Shown: piece by piece, positions 25,701-34,659 of the stretch
Layout of the letters: each line of letters starts with the position of its first letter
Numbering within the stretch: position 1 is the stretch's first letter
DNA from: an uncultured Muribaculaceae bacterium
GTDB lineage: Bacteria > Bacteroidota > Bacteroidia > Bacteroidales > Muribaculaceae
Direction of reading: 5' to 3'
Length of the DNA stretch: 64,000 bases
NCBI GenBank assembly: GCA_910584055.1
Contig: CAJTZS010000018.1
Location: forward strand, 17,119 to 81,118
Program-made: the position numbers and the translations under genes
The notes under the pieces: generated by a model
What the model saw: the letters and a program-made list of their open reading frames with translations, nothing else
Database searches by the model: none
Told to the model about the DNA's origin: nothing

Positions 25701-25960
25701 AGATAGAACGTCTGCGTAAGGAAGAAAACATGCATCCTTATAAGGCGGTCATAGAGGCCACGATTTCACGCGTGCGCCCCGTGGCGATGGCTTCTTTGAC
25801 CACCATTCTCGGCATGGCGCCGTTAGTGTTCGATCCGATGTATGGCTCGATGGCGATATGTATCATGGCGGGACTGACGATGGGCACGGTGATAATATTG
25901 TTGCTGCTTCCCGTGCTGTATGCCGCATTCTTTAAAATAAACAAGACTGGAACAAAATGA
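22799..25960 (+). CDS. RND efflux pump, inner-membrane subunit
   Basis: 1053 residues, the normal length for AcrB/HAE-1 and related RND pumps. The ATG at 22799 overlaps the adaptor stop by one base; the GTG one codon earlier is an alternative. N-terminal helix (FVKRPTVFWSVIVAVVLAGV), porter domains (FMAMPKLEDPAIYGKQANVV), a first helix cluster with the proton-relay region (GAFIIAMGMLVDNSIVIMDG) and a second cluster near the end (FMAIIGLMGLMGMMVKNGIV then LVDEIERLRKE). The proton-driven pump exports a hydrophobic toxin, drug or bile acid through the adaptor and TolC-like partners encoded next to it. The substrate is unknown. Confidence 0.92.
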   Translation: MKVRRLTEYFVKRPTVFWSVIVAVVLAGVLSFMAMPKLEDPAIYGKQANVVAILPGASAHEVELKVAKVLEDQLRALPDVKEIRTECTSGMAVITVEFKMTVLNDDMEQHFDLLRRKMSDSAMLLPPDAMPPIVVDDMMDTYGLFYALTFDGFSYPEAEKYAQYIRNGLLEVDGVKRINIAGVRTEQIDVVITPEQLVRNGLTPTQIMMEMQNQGKVADAGKYSGGGYRYSLRVSGGLTDEEDVENMLIKTSSGQTVRVGDIAEVRRTLKEPQTNGFFVNGESALAICIALESDVVVPDVGKAVDSKLEQVMKQLPAGLSMEKIFFQPDKVDEAISTFLINLIESVLIVIVVLIFFMGLRAGIIIGMGLALTIAATFPILMTLDSTLQRISLGAFIIAMGMLVDNSIVIMDGILIDKKRGLAPKKYLYSIGDKTALPLLGATIIAVATFLSPYLSPDTAGEYCRDLFVVLCVSLLVSWVFALILVPMCAKSWMPPRQFSNAGGNGSRDPFDTPWHNAVRKVLERLIDWKKTTIACGVVILIVCVLSMTKVKNLFFPDFDYNQFVIEYTLPSQSSPDMVRTDLMRIMADLDTVPGVERVAMSMGSSPAHYCLVRPMSNGGDNYGELMVDAKDFKTCNKIIDIIKPALRKQYPEAYIRFRRYNFSIATSHTVEVRFSGPDPAVLKDLARQAEDIMVKSKYIDPYSVQNNWQTPSKRYIVELDRNDAIRAGLSRGNVADALKAATDGLPIGAVNEDDRMLVVNLKVRNADGSSVEDLEDVPVWSMINVNPDTEQFKGVLNGSVSAEDLQDGMSRSLPLSAVSTGVSLDWEEPFVFRVNGRRTIEVEADPNSDIYEGTPAKAMESIRDEIEAIKLPPGYSMQWAGETKLQQDAMVNILKYVPITAFLILTILLLLFGKWKLVLVILLCLPFVLTGIVPALLIFRQPFTFMAIIGLMGLMGMMVKNGIVLVDEIERLRKEENMHPYKAVIEATISRVRPVAMASLTTILGMAPLVFDPMYGSMAICIMAGLTMGTVIILLLLPVLYAAFFKINKTGTK

Positions 25961-27252
25961 GACTTATTGCATTCTTACTCTCACTCACACTTTGGTCTAC
26001 ATTGGCGGCTGAGACGGTTCTCAGCGTGGATTCGGTCAGGGCCATGGCCACTGACCACAGCTATGCGTTGCGCCGGAACAAGAACGACGAACGCAAGGCT
26101 GACCTTGACCTGCAGATTGCCAAGCGTCAGCGGCTTCCCGACATTGACGGGTCTGCCATGGGGCTTGTTGCAAAGGATATGGAGATAATGGAAGGCACGA
26201 CGCTTCAGATGCGCGGCATGTATAACGCCGGCCTTAACCTTACGCTGCCCCTTTATGCCGGAGGTCAGATATCGGCAGGAATCCGTCTGGCTAAGATAGG
26301 GAGGGAAGTCGCGAGACTGAATACGATAAAATCGCGGGCGGAGGTAATTGCTGACGCTGACAACAATTATTATACACTCGTCGCTGTCCGAGAGAAGGTG
26401 AAACTTCTCGAGGCATACAGAAACAGAATGACCGCCCTTATCGGGCAGGTTGAGAGAAGTCAGAAAGCTGGATTGGCTACAAACGAAGATTTATTAAGGC
26501 TTGAGGCCAAACGTTCGGAAATAGAATATCAACTGCAAAAGGCACGCACCGGGGAGGACCTTTGCCGGATGTCACTGTGTAACGCTGTCGGGCTTCCTTT
26601 GGATACTCATGTTGTGCCTGCCGATTCATTGATGATCTCAGACATACCGGGCATCCTTGACACTGATATCTCCGAACGTCCAGAAGTAGGACTGTTGCGT
26701 CAGCAAGTGGAGGCTTCGAAGGCGCAGGTGAAGATGGCGCGGGCTGCTTATCTTCCGACCGTGGCTCTTGCCGGGGGCATATTCTGGTATGGGAATGTAA
26801 AGATGAAAGGGACAACGGCACTCCCGGACGGAACGCCATATCAATATACTCATAAGTTTGACGGCTACATGCCGATTGCAATGCTCTCGGTCAGCATACC
26901 TCTGATACATTGGGGTAAGGAGTTCAAGAAAGTAAAGAAAGCCAAGCTTGACCTTGAGAATTCCCGTCTTATGCTTGAAGACAATGTGCGTCTAATGGGT
27001 ATCGAGGCGCGTAAAGCGGTGAAGAGCCTTGAGGACGGGGTGGTGCTCGTGGAATCGTCACGCAAGGGGCTTGCGAGTGCAGAGAAATCGAGGGAAGTGA
27101 TGAAAAGAAAATTCGACAACGGTCTCGCCACCCTTACAGACATGCTTGATGCGGAGGCGCAGTGGCAGCAGGCATATTCCAACCATATCGAGGCTCTGGC
27201 GCAGCAAAAGATAAACTATACCGACTATCTCAGAGTTACAGGTCGTTTGTAG
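25957..27252 (+). CDS. TolC-family outer-membrane efflux channel
   Basis: 431 residues; its ATG overlaps the pump stop (ATGA). Signal peptide MRLIAFLLSLTLWSTLAAE. Two OEP repeats rich in coiled coil: first with LTLPLYAGGQISAGIRLAKI, second with LSVSIPLIHWGKEFKKVKKA, each a beta strand plus long helices (EAYRNRMTALIGQVERSQKA, KRKFDNGLATLTDMLDAEAQ). It completes the tripartite pump. A GC-rich hairpin follows 18 bases after the stop. Confidence 0.9.
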   Translation: MRLIAFLLSLTLWSTLAAETVLSVDSVRAMATDHSYALRRNKNDERKADLDLQIAKRQRLPDIDGSAMGLVAKDMEIMEGTTLQMRGMYNAGLNLTLPLYAGGQISAGIRLAKIGREVARLNTIKSRAEVIADADNNYYTLVAVREKVKLLEAYRNRMTALIGQVERSQKAGLATNEDLLRLEAKRSEIEYQLQKARTGEDLCRMSLCNAVGLPLDTHVVPADSLMISDIPGILDTDISERPEVGLLRQQVEASKAQVKMARAAYLPTVALAGGIFWYGNVKMKGTTALPDGTPYQYTHKFDGYMPIAMLSVSIPLIHWGKEFKKVKKAKLDLENSRLMLEDNVRLMGIEARKAVKSLEDGVVLVESSRKGLASAEKSREVMKRKFDNGLATLTDMLDAEAQWQQAYSNHIEALAQQKINYTDYLRVTGRL

Positions 27253-27270
27253 GGTATTGTACGGCAACAA

Positions 27271-27296
27271 GAAAGGCGGCCTTTCGGCCGCCTTTC
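27271..27296 (+). terminator. Hairpin ending the efflux operon
   Basis: GAAAGGCGGCC pairs with GGCCGCCTTTC across a four-base loop. There is no T run, so it may be a weak terminator or mRNA-stabilising structure. The rest of the 307-bp gap to 27559 holds no gene, only AT-rich sequence and the palindrome at 27495. Confidence 0.6.
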
Positions 27297-27494
27297 CACG
27301 ATTCCACTATAAACTATATCTAACTAAACTTCGACTCGCAAACTTTCTCACGAAACCTTGAGGGTCTTATCCATATTGCTTTGTACCTTTAGAACGTCAG
27401 GTTAGGGCAATAGTTGTCTTAATTAGATTAATTTACAAGAGTTTAAACTTAAGTAAGGTTCGTTAACAAACTACTCTTGACATATCGGTTTGCG

Positions 27495-27512
27495 GATGCA
27501 CCATGGTGCATC
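27495..27512. repeat. 18-bp perfect palindrome
   Basis: GATGCACCATGGTGCATC reads the same on both strands, between two convergent operons and about 48 bases beyond the fructokinase stop. It might be a protein-binding site or the trace of a small repeat; there is no evidence to choose. Confidence 0.5.
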
Positions 27513-27559
27513 CCTACAATTAGCAACATCAACAATGTCGGGTCATTCTGTGAGACCGG

Positions 27560-28438
27560 TCATTCAGTAAGGGAGGCAGGGAGGACGGGCATCGCGCCGT
27601 TCTGTGTGCAGACAAATGCGGATGTGGCAACTGCCTTGTGATGAGCCTCCTGTACGCTTTTACCTTTGAGAATGCTTGCGATGAAGGCTGCTGTGAAGGA
27701 ATCGCCGGCGCCTACGGTATCCGCCACTTCCACTTTGGGTGTTGGCAGGAAAGAAACTTCACCGGGAGTGAAGACGTAACTTCCGTTGATGCCGCAGGTA
27801 AGGATAAGCATTTTGAGATTGTATTTGCCGAGGAGTATCCAGCATTTGTCCTGCAGGTCAATGCCCGGATAGCCGAACATACGGCTCACCGTCACAAGCT
27901 CCTCATCGTTTATCTTAAGGATATTGCATGCCTTCATCGAGTTGCACAGGATGTCTTTGTTATAGAAACCTTGACGCAGGTTGACATCGAACACAACCAA
28001 TGGGTCGTTTTCCTTGGGAATGGCGTTCAGGAATTCCTGAATCGTTGTTCTTGAAACGATATTGCGCTGCGCAAGCGAACCGAAACATATGGCTTTTGTC
28101 TCGGCGGCTATTGCCTTTAGTTCTTCTGTGGATGGAATATTGTCCCATGCCACGTTTTCCTTGATTTCATATTGGGGGACACCGGCCTCATCAAGTTCTA
28201 CCTGAACTGTGCCGGTTGGGTATGGAACAGTGTCGAGATGATATTTCACATTTTTTGCGTCGAAATTCTCCACAAGTTCTTTGCCTAAGGCGTCATCCCC
28301 GATTGCGCTTATAGCGAGGCTCGGGAGTCCGAACTGGGATACATGATACGCGAAGTTTGCCGGTGCTCCACCGATTTTCTTTCCGTTGGGGAGAACATCC
28401 CACAGGGCTTCTCCCATTCCGATTACGAGGTCTTTCAT
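27560..28438 (-). CDS. Fructokinase (PfkB/ribokinase family)
   Basis: 292 residues, normal family length. PfkB signature 1 region GKKIGGAPANFAYHVSQFGL and signature 2 DTVGAGDSFTAAFIASIL, with catalytic Asp in GAGDS. The N-terminus MKDLVIGMGEALWDVLP is typical of fructokinases. It phosphorylates fructose to fructose-6-phosphate with ATP in the cytoplasm. It is the last gene of a minus-strand operon with the permease and the GH32 enzyme, which fixes its role in fructan use. Confidence 0.9.
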   Translation of the reverse strand: MKDLVIGMGEALWDVLPNGKKIGGAPANFAYHVSQFGLPSLAISAIGDDALGKELVENFDAKNVKYHLDTVPYPTGTVQVELDEAGVPQYEIKENVAWDNIPSTEELKAIAAETKAICFGSLAQRNIVSRTTIQEFLNAIPKENDPLVVFDVNLRQGFYNKDILCNSMKACNILKINDEELVTVSRMFGYPGIDLQDKCWILLGKYNLKMLILTCGINGSYVFTPGEVSFLPTPKVEVADTVGAGDSFTAAFIASILKGKSVQEAHHKAVATSAFVCTQNGAMPVLPASLTE

Positions 28439-28514
28439 GACAAAATACTTTTAATTTGTTTCATTGAATTTTTTAATGAAGCTGTTTAAACAACTTCATT
28501 TGCTGCTATACTAA

Positions 28515-29702
28515 TTATGCTTCCTTTTTGATTTTTATTGTATAGCACAGTAAATAAATCACCCCTGCCGTCATAACGGCAACTGCCCCGAGCTGTCCCG
28601 CTGCATCTGCCGCGTAACCCATACAGAGAGGGAAGACTGTGCCTCCGAAGAGACCCATGATCATAAGTCCGGACACTTCGTTCTTCTCGTTGGGCGAGGA
28701 GAGGAGTGCCTGCGAGAAGATGATTGAGAACACGTTGGAGTTTCCATAGCCAATGAGAGCGATTCCTATGTATATGGCGATCTGGGTATGTGCGCAGAAC
28801 AGTATCACCATTGCTGCGAGCATCATGATGACGCTTATGGCGAAGAATATTTTTGCACGCACGGCGCGGAGTATGAATGTGCCTGAGAACGCACCTAAAG
28901 TACGGAATATGAAGTACAGGCTTGTTGCAAATGCGGCATCTTCAAGAGAGAAGCCGAGACGTTCCATGATGATCATGGGAGCATAGGTGTTTGTTCCAAC
29001 GTCAATGCCTACATGGCACATAATCCCAATGAAACACAATAGGATGAATGGCTTGCCGAGCAGTTTGACGCATTCCTTTATACCTGAAGCCTTGTCGGGA
29101 CGCTCCTCTTCGATTGGTGTCGCACCGAGTGCTGCTATGGCTATGACGCTTACTACGGTATATATAAGGAAGAGTATGCGCCAAGACAGTCCGAATGTCG
29201 GGGCAAGTGTGGTCGCACCCCATGTTGCAATAATCGGTGCCAGAAATGATGCTATCGCCTTGACGAATTGTCCGAAAGTAAGTGCCGAGGCCAATTTGTC
29301 ACCTGTTATAAGGTTTGTAACGAGGGGATTGAGGGAGGTCTGCATCACGGCATTTCCAATTCCGAGCAAAGAGAATGAAATGAGCATTATGGCATATGAA
29401 TCTCCAAAAATCGGGATGACGAGGGAAACAGCCGTTATGAGCAAAGATACGAGCACTGTGTTTTTACGCCCGATTTTATTCATCAATATGCCTGTCGGCA
29501 CGGAGAATATAAGAAACCAGAAGAACACCAGAGAGGGGAAGATGCTCGCCTCCGAAACCGAAAGGTTCAGGTCGTTCTTGACGAAATTTGTGGCGGTCCC
29601 GACGAGGTCTACAAATCCCATAGCGAAGAAGCAAAGCATCACGGGGATCATCTGCAATAACGGACTGCGCTTCTTTGAAGTCATTGTTTGAGTCGTTGTC
29701 AT
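28515..29702 (-). CDS. MFS sugar permease (FHS family), probably fructose importer
   Basis: 395 residues with about twelve membrane helices. FHS/FucP-like features: MLCFFAMGFVDLVGTATNFV in helix 1, then GILMNKIGRKNTVLVSLLIT after helix 2 and an SLNPLVTNL segment in helix 4. Family members import monosaccharides with protons. Its position between fructokinase and GH32 points to fructose. The order kinase, permease, GH32 matches what I recall of the Bacteroides thetaiotaomicron fructan locus (BT1757-BT1759). 76 bases separate it from the kinase gene and 19 from the GH32 gene. Confidence 0.85.
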   Translation of the reverse strand: MTTTQTMTSKKRSPLLQMIPVMLCFFAMGFVDLVGTATNFVKNDLNLSVSEASIFPSLVFFWFLIFSVPTGILMNKIGRKNTVLVSLLITAVSLVIPIFGDSYAIMLISFSLLGIGNAVMQTSLNPLVTNLITGDKLASALTFGQFVKAIASFLAPIIATWGATTLAPTFGLSWRILFLIYTVVSVIAIAALGATPIEEERPDKASGIKECVKLLGKPFILLCFIGIMCHVGIDVGTNTYAPMIIMERLGFSLEDAAFATSLYFIFRTLGAFSGTFILRAVRAKIFFAISVIMMLAAMVILFCAHTQIAIYIGIALIGYGNSNVFSIIFSQALLSSPNEKNEVSGLMIMGLFGGTVFPLCMGYAADAAGQLGAVAVMTAGVIYLLCYTIKIKKEA

Positions 29703-29721
29703 GATTGGTTATTTAAGTAGG

Positions 29722-31554
29722 TTATTTGTAGGGATTCAAAGAGTAGATTCTTAAGTCTGATATTTCAGCTTTGCCGCCTTTGGCAGTTGCCGATAATGTC
29801 GTGTAGGGGGATGTAGGGAAAACGAGGTTTGTCATGGCGAAGCGTCCGTCGTTCCCAAATATTTCGATGCTTGACCTGTCAATGAATATCCTTAATGACA
29901 GTTTCGGGGATGTTCCGAAGACCGGGGCGGCGGTTGTGGCGGGGAAATCCTTACTGAAATCTGTGATTCCGCTCTTTTCCCGATTGAAAGAGAATGTAGA
30001 TTCAGATATATTGTATGTCATTATTACTTCTTCTCCTTTTGCGTTCGACAGCGTTAAGTTTACATTGGTAGCCTTCTTAGGGTCGATTGTCATAGTGATC
30101 TCGCAAATTCCATCATTTTCCGACGGGAGGCTGAAGTTATGTGCCTTTACGTTTATCGATGCCTTCTTTGAGTTGACGGTCAACTTGTCGCGCAATTTGA
30201 GCATTTCGGGAGCAGGCTTTGTGGAAGCATAATATTGTCCGTCGTTACCTTTGAAAAGGGTTATCTCCACAGGGATAGTGTTTGCGGAGCGATATTGCAT
30301 GGTTGGAACATCGGCGGCATATTGCCAGTTGCTCATCCAGCCGATGGCCGTGCGTCTTCCCTCAGGGGCATCGCTCCAGCTCACGAGCGCATAGTTGTCT
30401 TTGCCGAAATCAAGCCATTTGGTCTTAACGTTGCCGGTGCTGTCTTTGTCGGGGGTAAAGGTCTTGCCGTCGAAATCACCGGTGAAATACTGTATTCCGC
30501 TTCCTCCGAACGGTCCGTCGGGGTTGATGTTGCATATCATGACCCATTTCTTCTCATCCTCATTGGCAACCGGAAGCTGAAAGAGGTCCGGACATTCCCA
30601 TACGCCCTTTTGCGCCCCGAGTCCTTTGCCGAAAGAACTCTGCAGAGTCCATTCTTTCATATCCGGGGAGGTGAAGATCAGCATTTCATGGTCGAGGGCA
30701 TGCGCCAACACGAGAGTCCACAGTTTGGATTCAGGATTCCAGAACATGTTGGGATCGCGGGCTTCTGTGTCAAGTGTGAGGACAGGGTTGGCAGGGTATG
30801 TGATGAATGTCTTGCCATTGTCGTGACTGACGGCAAGGCTCTGCGTCTGGCTGTCGGATGCAGATGTATACATTGCCAGAACCGCATCTTTCCCGAATCC
30901 CGCGCTGTTCTCCTTGTCGATTGCCGAGCTGCCGGAGAATACCATACCGAGGCCGTTGGGTTCGAGGGCTGCGGGGTGGCTTTCCCAATTTATGAAGTCT
31001 TTTGAGGTTGAATGACCCCAGGAAAGGTTCTGCCATTTAGAACCGTAAGGATTCCACTGATAATAAAGATGCCATACCCCGTCTTTGTAGAACATTCCGT
31101 TGGGGTCGTTCATCCATCCGTAAGAGGGAGTGTGATGGAATAGTGGACGGTATTTCTCCCGGTTTGCGGTGTCGAACGAATCTGTGAGGGTCATGCTGCT
31201 CCAGCAAGCGTCGTCTTGAGTTTCCCTGACAGATGCCCGGCTATGATTGGCCACTACATCGAGTATTACATTCTTCCCTTTGTAGGGAGACAGGTCGAAC
31301 GGCACGGTATAGTCGGTTTTTGTTTTTGCGAGACGCGCATGGAAAGTCTTTTCAAGTTTCCCGTCAACGACCACATTTATTCTGGCATCGTCGATCGACT
31401 CCTGAATGGGAAGTATCAGAAGTTTGTCGTCTCCTTTGACCCGGACATAGGTGTGATTCGGTCCGAGATGATCAACTTTGATGTTGTCGGCAGCGCAAGT
31501 TATCGATGCTGCAGCTGCAATTAAGGTTAATCCGTTTCTTAGAATGAAGTTCAT
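29722..31554 (-). CDS. GH32 exo-acting fructan hydrolase (levanase/inulinase/sucrase type)
   Basis: 610 residues. Signal segment (LTLIAAAASITCAAD), an N-terminal beta-sandwich of about 120 residues found in Bacteroidota GH32 (DUF4980-like), then the five-blade propeller and a C-terminal sandwich. Catalytic motifs: GWMNDPNGMFY with the nucleophile Asp, EARDPNMFW with the stabilising Asp, and WECPDLFQLP with the acid/base Glu. It splits terminal beta-linked fructose from levan, inulin or sucrose. The signal ends with C-A-A-D rather than a clear lipobox, so periplasmic location is more likely than surface anchoring. A run of 13 A directly precedes its ATG. Confidence 0.9.
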   Translation of the reverse strand: MNFILRNGLTLIAAAASITCAADNIKVDHLGPNHTYVRVKGDDKLLILPIQESIDDARINVVVDGKLEKTFHARLAKTKTDYTVPFDLSPYKGKNVILDVVANHSRASVRETQDDACWSSMTLTDSFDTANREKYRPLFHHTPSYGWMNDPNGMFYKDGVWHLYYQWNPYGSKWQNLSWGHSTSKDFINWESHPAALEPNGLGMVFSGSSAIDKENSAGFGKDAVLAMYTSASDSQTQSLAVSHDNGKTFITYPANPVLTLDTEARDPNMFWNPESKLWTLVLAHALDHEMLIFTSPDMKEWTLQSSFGKGLGAQKGVWECPDLFQLPVANEDEKKWVMICNINPDGPFGGSGIQYFTGDFDGKTFTPDKDSTGNVKTKWLDFGKDNYALVSWSDAPEGRRTAIGWMSNWQYAADVPTMQYRSANTIPVEITLFKGNDGQYYASTKPAPEMLKLRDKLTVNSKKASINVKAHNFSLPSENDGICEITMTIDPKKATNVNLTLSNAKGEEVIMTYNISESTFSFNREKSGITDFSKDFPATTAAPVFGTSPKLSLRIFIDRSSIEIFGNDGRFAMTNLVFPTSPYTTLSATAKGGKAEISDLRIYSLNPYK

Positions 31555-31567
31555 TTTTTTTTTTTTT
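31554..31567 (-). promoter_or_regulatory. A14 homopolymer at the GH32 start codon
   Basis: Fourteen T on the plus strand (31554-31567) give 13 A plus the A of the ATG on the coding strand. Bacteroidota favour A-rich sequence before start codons, so this could help translation. Its length could also change by slippage. Confidence 0.5.
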
Positions 31568-31644
31568 GATGTAAAAACAATCTTTTGTTTACCTTGAGTT
31601 TTTCTGAGAAAATCATAAAGGTGTCGATATTCTCAATCGCGGTG

Positions 31645-31652
31645 CAAATATA
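31645..31652 (-). promoter_or_regulatory. -7 box (TATATTTG) of the GH32-permease-kinase operon
   Basis: A consensus match on the minus strand, about 90 bases before the GH32 ATG. Confidence 0.5.
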
Positions 31653-31759
31653 GTCAGAAATATACTGCTAGGGTTATAACGATATGAGCATGTTGTATAA
31701 CAATTGTTGCATAGTGCATTTTTTTATAAACAAAAACACCTATTTTTATAAAAATGAGC

Positions 31760-31799
31760 TAAATTTGTAGAGTCAACTTGAGTCAACTTAAGGTCAACT
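31760..31799 (+). promoter_or_regulatory. HTCS promoter and three GTCAACT direct repeats
   Basis: TAAATTTG (31760-31767) is a -7 box. Right after it GTCAACTT occurs at 31772, 31782 and (as GTCAACT) 31793, a period of 10-11 bases, and ends three bases before the ATG at 31803. The repeats would form almost the whole 5' leader. Confidence 0.55.
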
Positions 31800-31802
31800 A
31801 TC

Positions 31803-34559
31803 ATGAAAATTATGCGAGACTATTATATGCTCCTTATTGTTCTTGTGTCGCTCTGCGTAGTGTCGGTTTCCTGTAGGGATGGAGGAAAGACATATAAGAT
31901 TGCCGTGTCTCAATGCAGCCGGGATGACTGGCGAAACAAGATGAATGAGGAAATCGAACGTGAATTGCTCATTCATCCGGAGGCTACTGTCGAGATCCGT
32001 TCGGCAGACGATAGCAATGAGAAGCAGATTGAGGACATAAAATATTTTGCCGAAAATGGTTTTGATATTTTGATTGTGGCGCCAAACGAGGCAGATGCGG
32101 TCACACCGGCGATAGAAGCTGTCTACAACAGCGGAATTCCGGTTGTAGTTTTTGACAGGAATGTGAATGGACATTGCTACACTGCTTTTCAAGGCGCTGA
32201 CAATGAAAAATATGGAGAGTATGCAGCAAAATACGCCTCCAACCTGCTGCATGGTAAGGGGAAAGTGCTTGAGCTGTACGGCCTGAAAGGCTCTACGCCG
32301 GCGATAAACCGTCATATAGGATTTAAGAAGGAGATCGACAAGAATCCGGACATCAGCTTGGTTGCGAGCGCCTACGGCAACTGGAATTATGAAGACGCGT
32401 ACAGGCTTGCAGATTCGATGCTTAATGTCCATCCGGACATTGAGCTGATATTCGCACATAACGACCGCATGGCAATAGCGGGCGCCGATGCAGCCAGATG
32501 TCACGGTATCGATCCTTATATATTAGGTATCGATGCTGCTCCTGAAATTGGCATGAAGGCGGTAAGGGATTCAATTATTGATGCAACTTTCCTCTATCCC
32601 ACTGAAGGACACCGGTTGATACGCACCGCATTGGCGATATTGAAAGGGGAGCCATACGACTCCGTTGCCTCCCTTCCTGTCCCATCCGCCGTGGATCTTG
32701 GGAATGCCGACATATTGCTTGTTCAGAATGAATCCTTGAAGGAGGAGACATCGAAAATGAAAAGTCTCAAGTCGGAGATCGACCTCTACTGGGACAAACA
32801 TTCCGCGCAGACTACTCTCTTCTATGTTAGTATAGCGTTCGTCATATTGTTGTGTGTCTTCCTCTTCCTTACATTGAAGGCATATTGGCAGCGTAAGAAA
32901 TATCAGGACACTCTTTTGCAGAAAAACGAACTTCTGGCAAAACAGCATGAACAGGAGAAGAAACTTAACGAGCAGTTGAAAGAGGCGACACAATCAAAAC
33001 TGGTGTTCTTCACGAATGTCTCCCATGACCTTAGAACGCCCCTCACTTTGATAGCCGAACCGGTGGAACAGCTTGCCAAGGCAGACAACCTGACGTTGTC
33101 TCAGAAAACGTTGATTAAGATTGCCGATAAGAATGTAAGGATACTTAAACGCCTTATAAACCAGATATTGGATTTTCGCACATATGAAAACGGCAAGTTG
33201 AATATCAATCTGACGGAAACGGATTTCGGCAAGCTTGCAGGCGAATGGGTGGAGGCTTTCCGGAATGCAGCGCGCAAACGTGATATAAAATTAAAGGTTG
33301 AAATATCTGCGGATCAGGATTTCAGGATGGCGTTTGACGTAGAGAAAATGGAGAGGGTTTTCTATAACCTTATGTCTAATGCTTTGAAATATACTCCTGC
33401 CAACGGCGAGATCCGATTCGCCTGCAGTTGTGATGGCAAAGAATTGCGTTTTTCAGTAAAGGATAGCGGCCCAGGCATCAAGAGGGAAGATCAGGAACAC
33501 ATTTTTGACAGGTTTTTCCAGGTTGATAAGGTGCATCCTAAGGGTAGCGGCATCGGTTTGTCGCTTACCAAAGCCTTTGTAGAGCTTCATGGAGGCAAGA
33601 TTTCTGTTGAAAGCAAAATGGAGGGAGGTTCGGAATTTACGGTCGTTATTCCCGTAGTGCATGTCGGAGAAAGTGATGGATGTCCACTACCCGTGACAGA
33701 TAAACCGGATATTGCCGCGGAGCTGGGCGATGTGGGGCCAACAGAAAAAGATTTCTGTGCCGACAAGCCGCTTGTGTTGGTTATAGATGATAATTCCGAT
33801 ATTAGGTCGATGCTGCGGGAACTTCTTTCGGATGAATATAATGTAATATTGGCTTGCAATGGGAAGGAAGGAGTTAAATTCGCTGCCCGTTATGTTCCGG
33901 ATGCAGTGGTATGTGATGTCATGATGCCGGGAGTTGACGGTCTGGAATGCTGCCGTCTCATCAAGGGTGAAGTCTCTACTTCCCATATACCCATTCTTAT
34001 GCTTACGGCTTGCTCTCTGGATGAACAGCGGGTGGCCGGCTACGACAGCGGGGCGGACGGATATGTGTCAAAACCATTCAACAGTCAGGTGCTTCTATCA
34101 CGGATAAAGAGTTTGATCGCGAACCGTCGGTTGATTAAGGATCTATGGGGCGGTCAGAATATACATGACGAAGGGAATCTCGAGAAGCCGAGTGTGACTG
34201 TCAACGACAAGCGTCCTGCGCCGAAGGATCAGGAAAACGAGTTTTATTCCCGTTTTATCGCTTTGGTGGAAAAGAACATGGGGGATGTGAACATGAATGT
34301 TGACCAGCTTGCTTCGGAAATGGGGTTGGGAAGGTCTCAGTTCTACAGAAAGATAAAGGCGTTGACCAACTACTCTCCTGTGGAACTGATAAGAAACATG
34401 CGTCTGAAGCGTGCGCGGCATCTATTGACCACCACCGACCGGTCGATTTCCGAGATCGGATACGAAGTGGGTTTTTCGACTCCGGCATATTTCTCCAAGT
34501 GTTACCGCGAGGCCTTCGGTGAAACGCCGTCTGACCTCCGCGCACGCCTGATGCCTTGA
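31803..34559 (+). CDS. Hybrid two-component system regulator with sugar-binding sensor
   Basis: 918 residues. Order: lipoprotein-like signal (LLIVLVSLCVVSVSC); a LacI/ribose-binding-type periplasmic domain (about 30-300: YKIAVSQCSRDDWRNKMNEE, GFDILIVAPNEADAVTPAIE, FDRNVNG, ELIFAHNDRMAIAGADAA); a membrane helix (about 340-362); HisKA with His408 (FFTNVSHDLRTPLTL); HATPase (NLMSNALKYTP, GSGIGLSLTKAFVELHGG); receiver with Asp705 (VCDVMMPGVDG); AraC HTH (about 820-918). Unlike most such regulators, which have a beta-propeller sensor, this one has a periplasmic-binding fold like BT1754 of B. thetaiotaomicron, known to bind fructose. It should induce the neighbouring operons when fructose is in the periplasm. 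Confidence 0.93.
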   Translation: MKIMRDYYMLLIVLVSLCVVSVSCRDGGKTYKIAVSQCSRDDWRNKMNEEIERELLIHPEATVEIRSADDSNEKQIEDIKYFAENGFDILIVAPNEADAVTPAIEAVYNSGIPVVVFDRNVNGHCYTAFQGADNEKYGEYAAKYASNLLHGKGKVLELYGLKGSTPAINRHIGFKKEIDKNPDISLVASAYGNWNYEDAYRLADSMLNVHPDIELIFAHNDRMAIAGADAARCHGIDPYILGIDAAPEIGMKAVRDSIIDATFLYPTEGHRLIRTALAILKGEPYDSVASLPVPSAVDLGNADILLVQNESLKEETSKMKSLKSEIDLYWDKHSAQTTLFYVSIAFVILLCVFLFLTLKAYWQRKKYQDTLLQKNELLAKQHEQEKKLNEQLKEATQSKLVFFTNVSHDLRTPLTLIAEPVEQLAKADNLTLSQKTLIKIADKNVRILKRLINQILDFRTYENGKLNINLTETDFGKLAGEWVEAFRNAARKRDIKLKVEISADQDFRMAFDVEKMERVFYNLMSNALKYTPANGEIRFACSCDGKELRFSVKDSGPGIKREDQEHIFDRFFQVDKVHPKGSGIGLSLTKAFVELHGGKISVESKMEGGSEFTVVIPVVHVGESDGCPLPVTDKPDIAAELGDVGPTEKDFCADKPLVLVIDDNSDIRSMLRELLSDEYNVILACNGKEGVKFAARYVPDAVVCDVMMPGVDGLECCRLIKGEVSTSHIPILMLTACSLDEQRVAGYDSGADGYVSKPFNSQVLLSRIKSLIANRRLIKDLWGGQNIHDEGNLEKPSVTVNDKRPAPKDQENEFYSRFIALVEKNMGDVNMNVDQLASEMGLGRSQFYRKIKALTNYSPVELIRNMRLKRARHLLTTTDRSISEIGYEVGFSTPAYFSKCYREAFGETPSDLRARLMP

Positions 34560-34659
34560 CTCATATTAAAAATGGGGCGAAGGATATAACAATCGGTGCA
34601 TTGAAACAAAATTAATAATCGTCTCAACATAATTGAAAGGATTAATAAAGGAGTGATTG

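Noticed and set aside
30235..31005. 256-codon plus-strand ORF opposite the GH32 gene
   Set aside because: The minus strand has all GH32 catalytic motifs; the plus-strand frame has no recognisable domain.
31803..34559. A separate sugar-binding protein fused by assembly error to a sensor kinase
   Set aside because: The frame is continuous, and this domain order (periplasmic-binding sensor, kinase, receiver, AraC) is established for fructose-type hybrid regulators.
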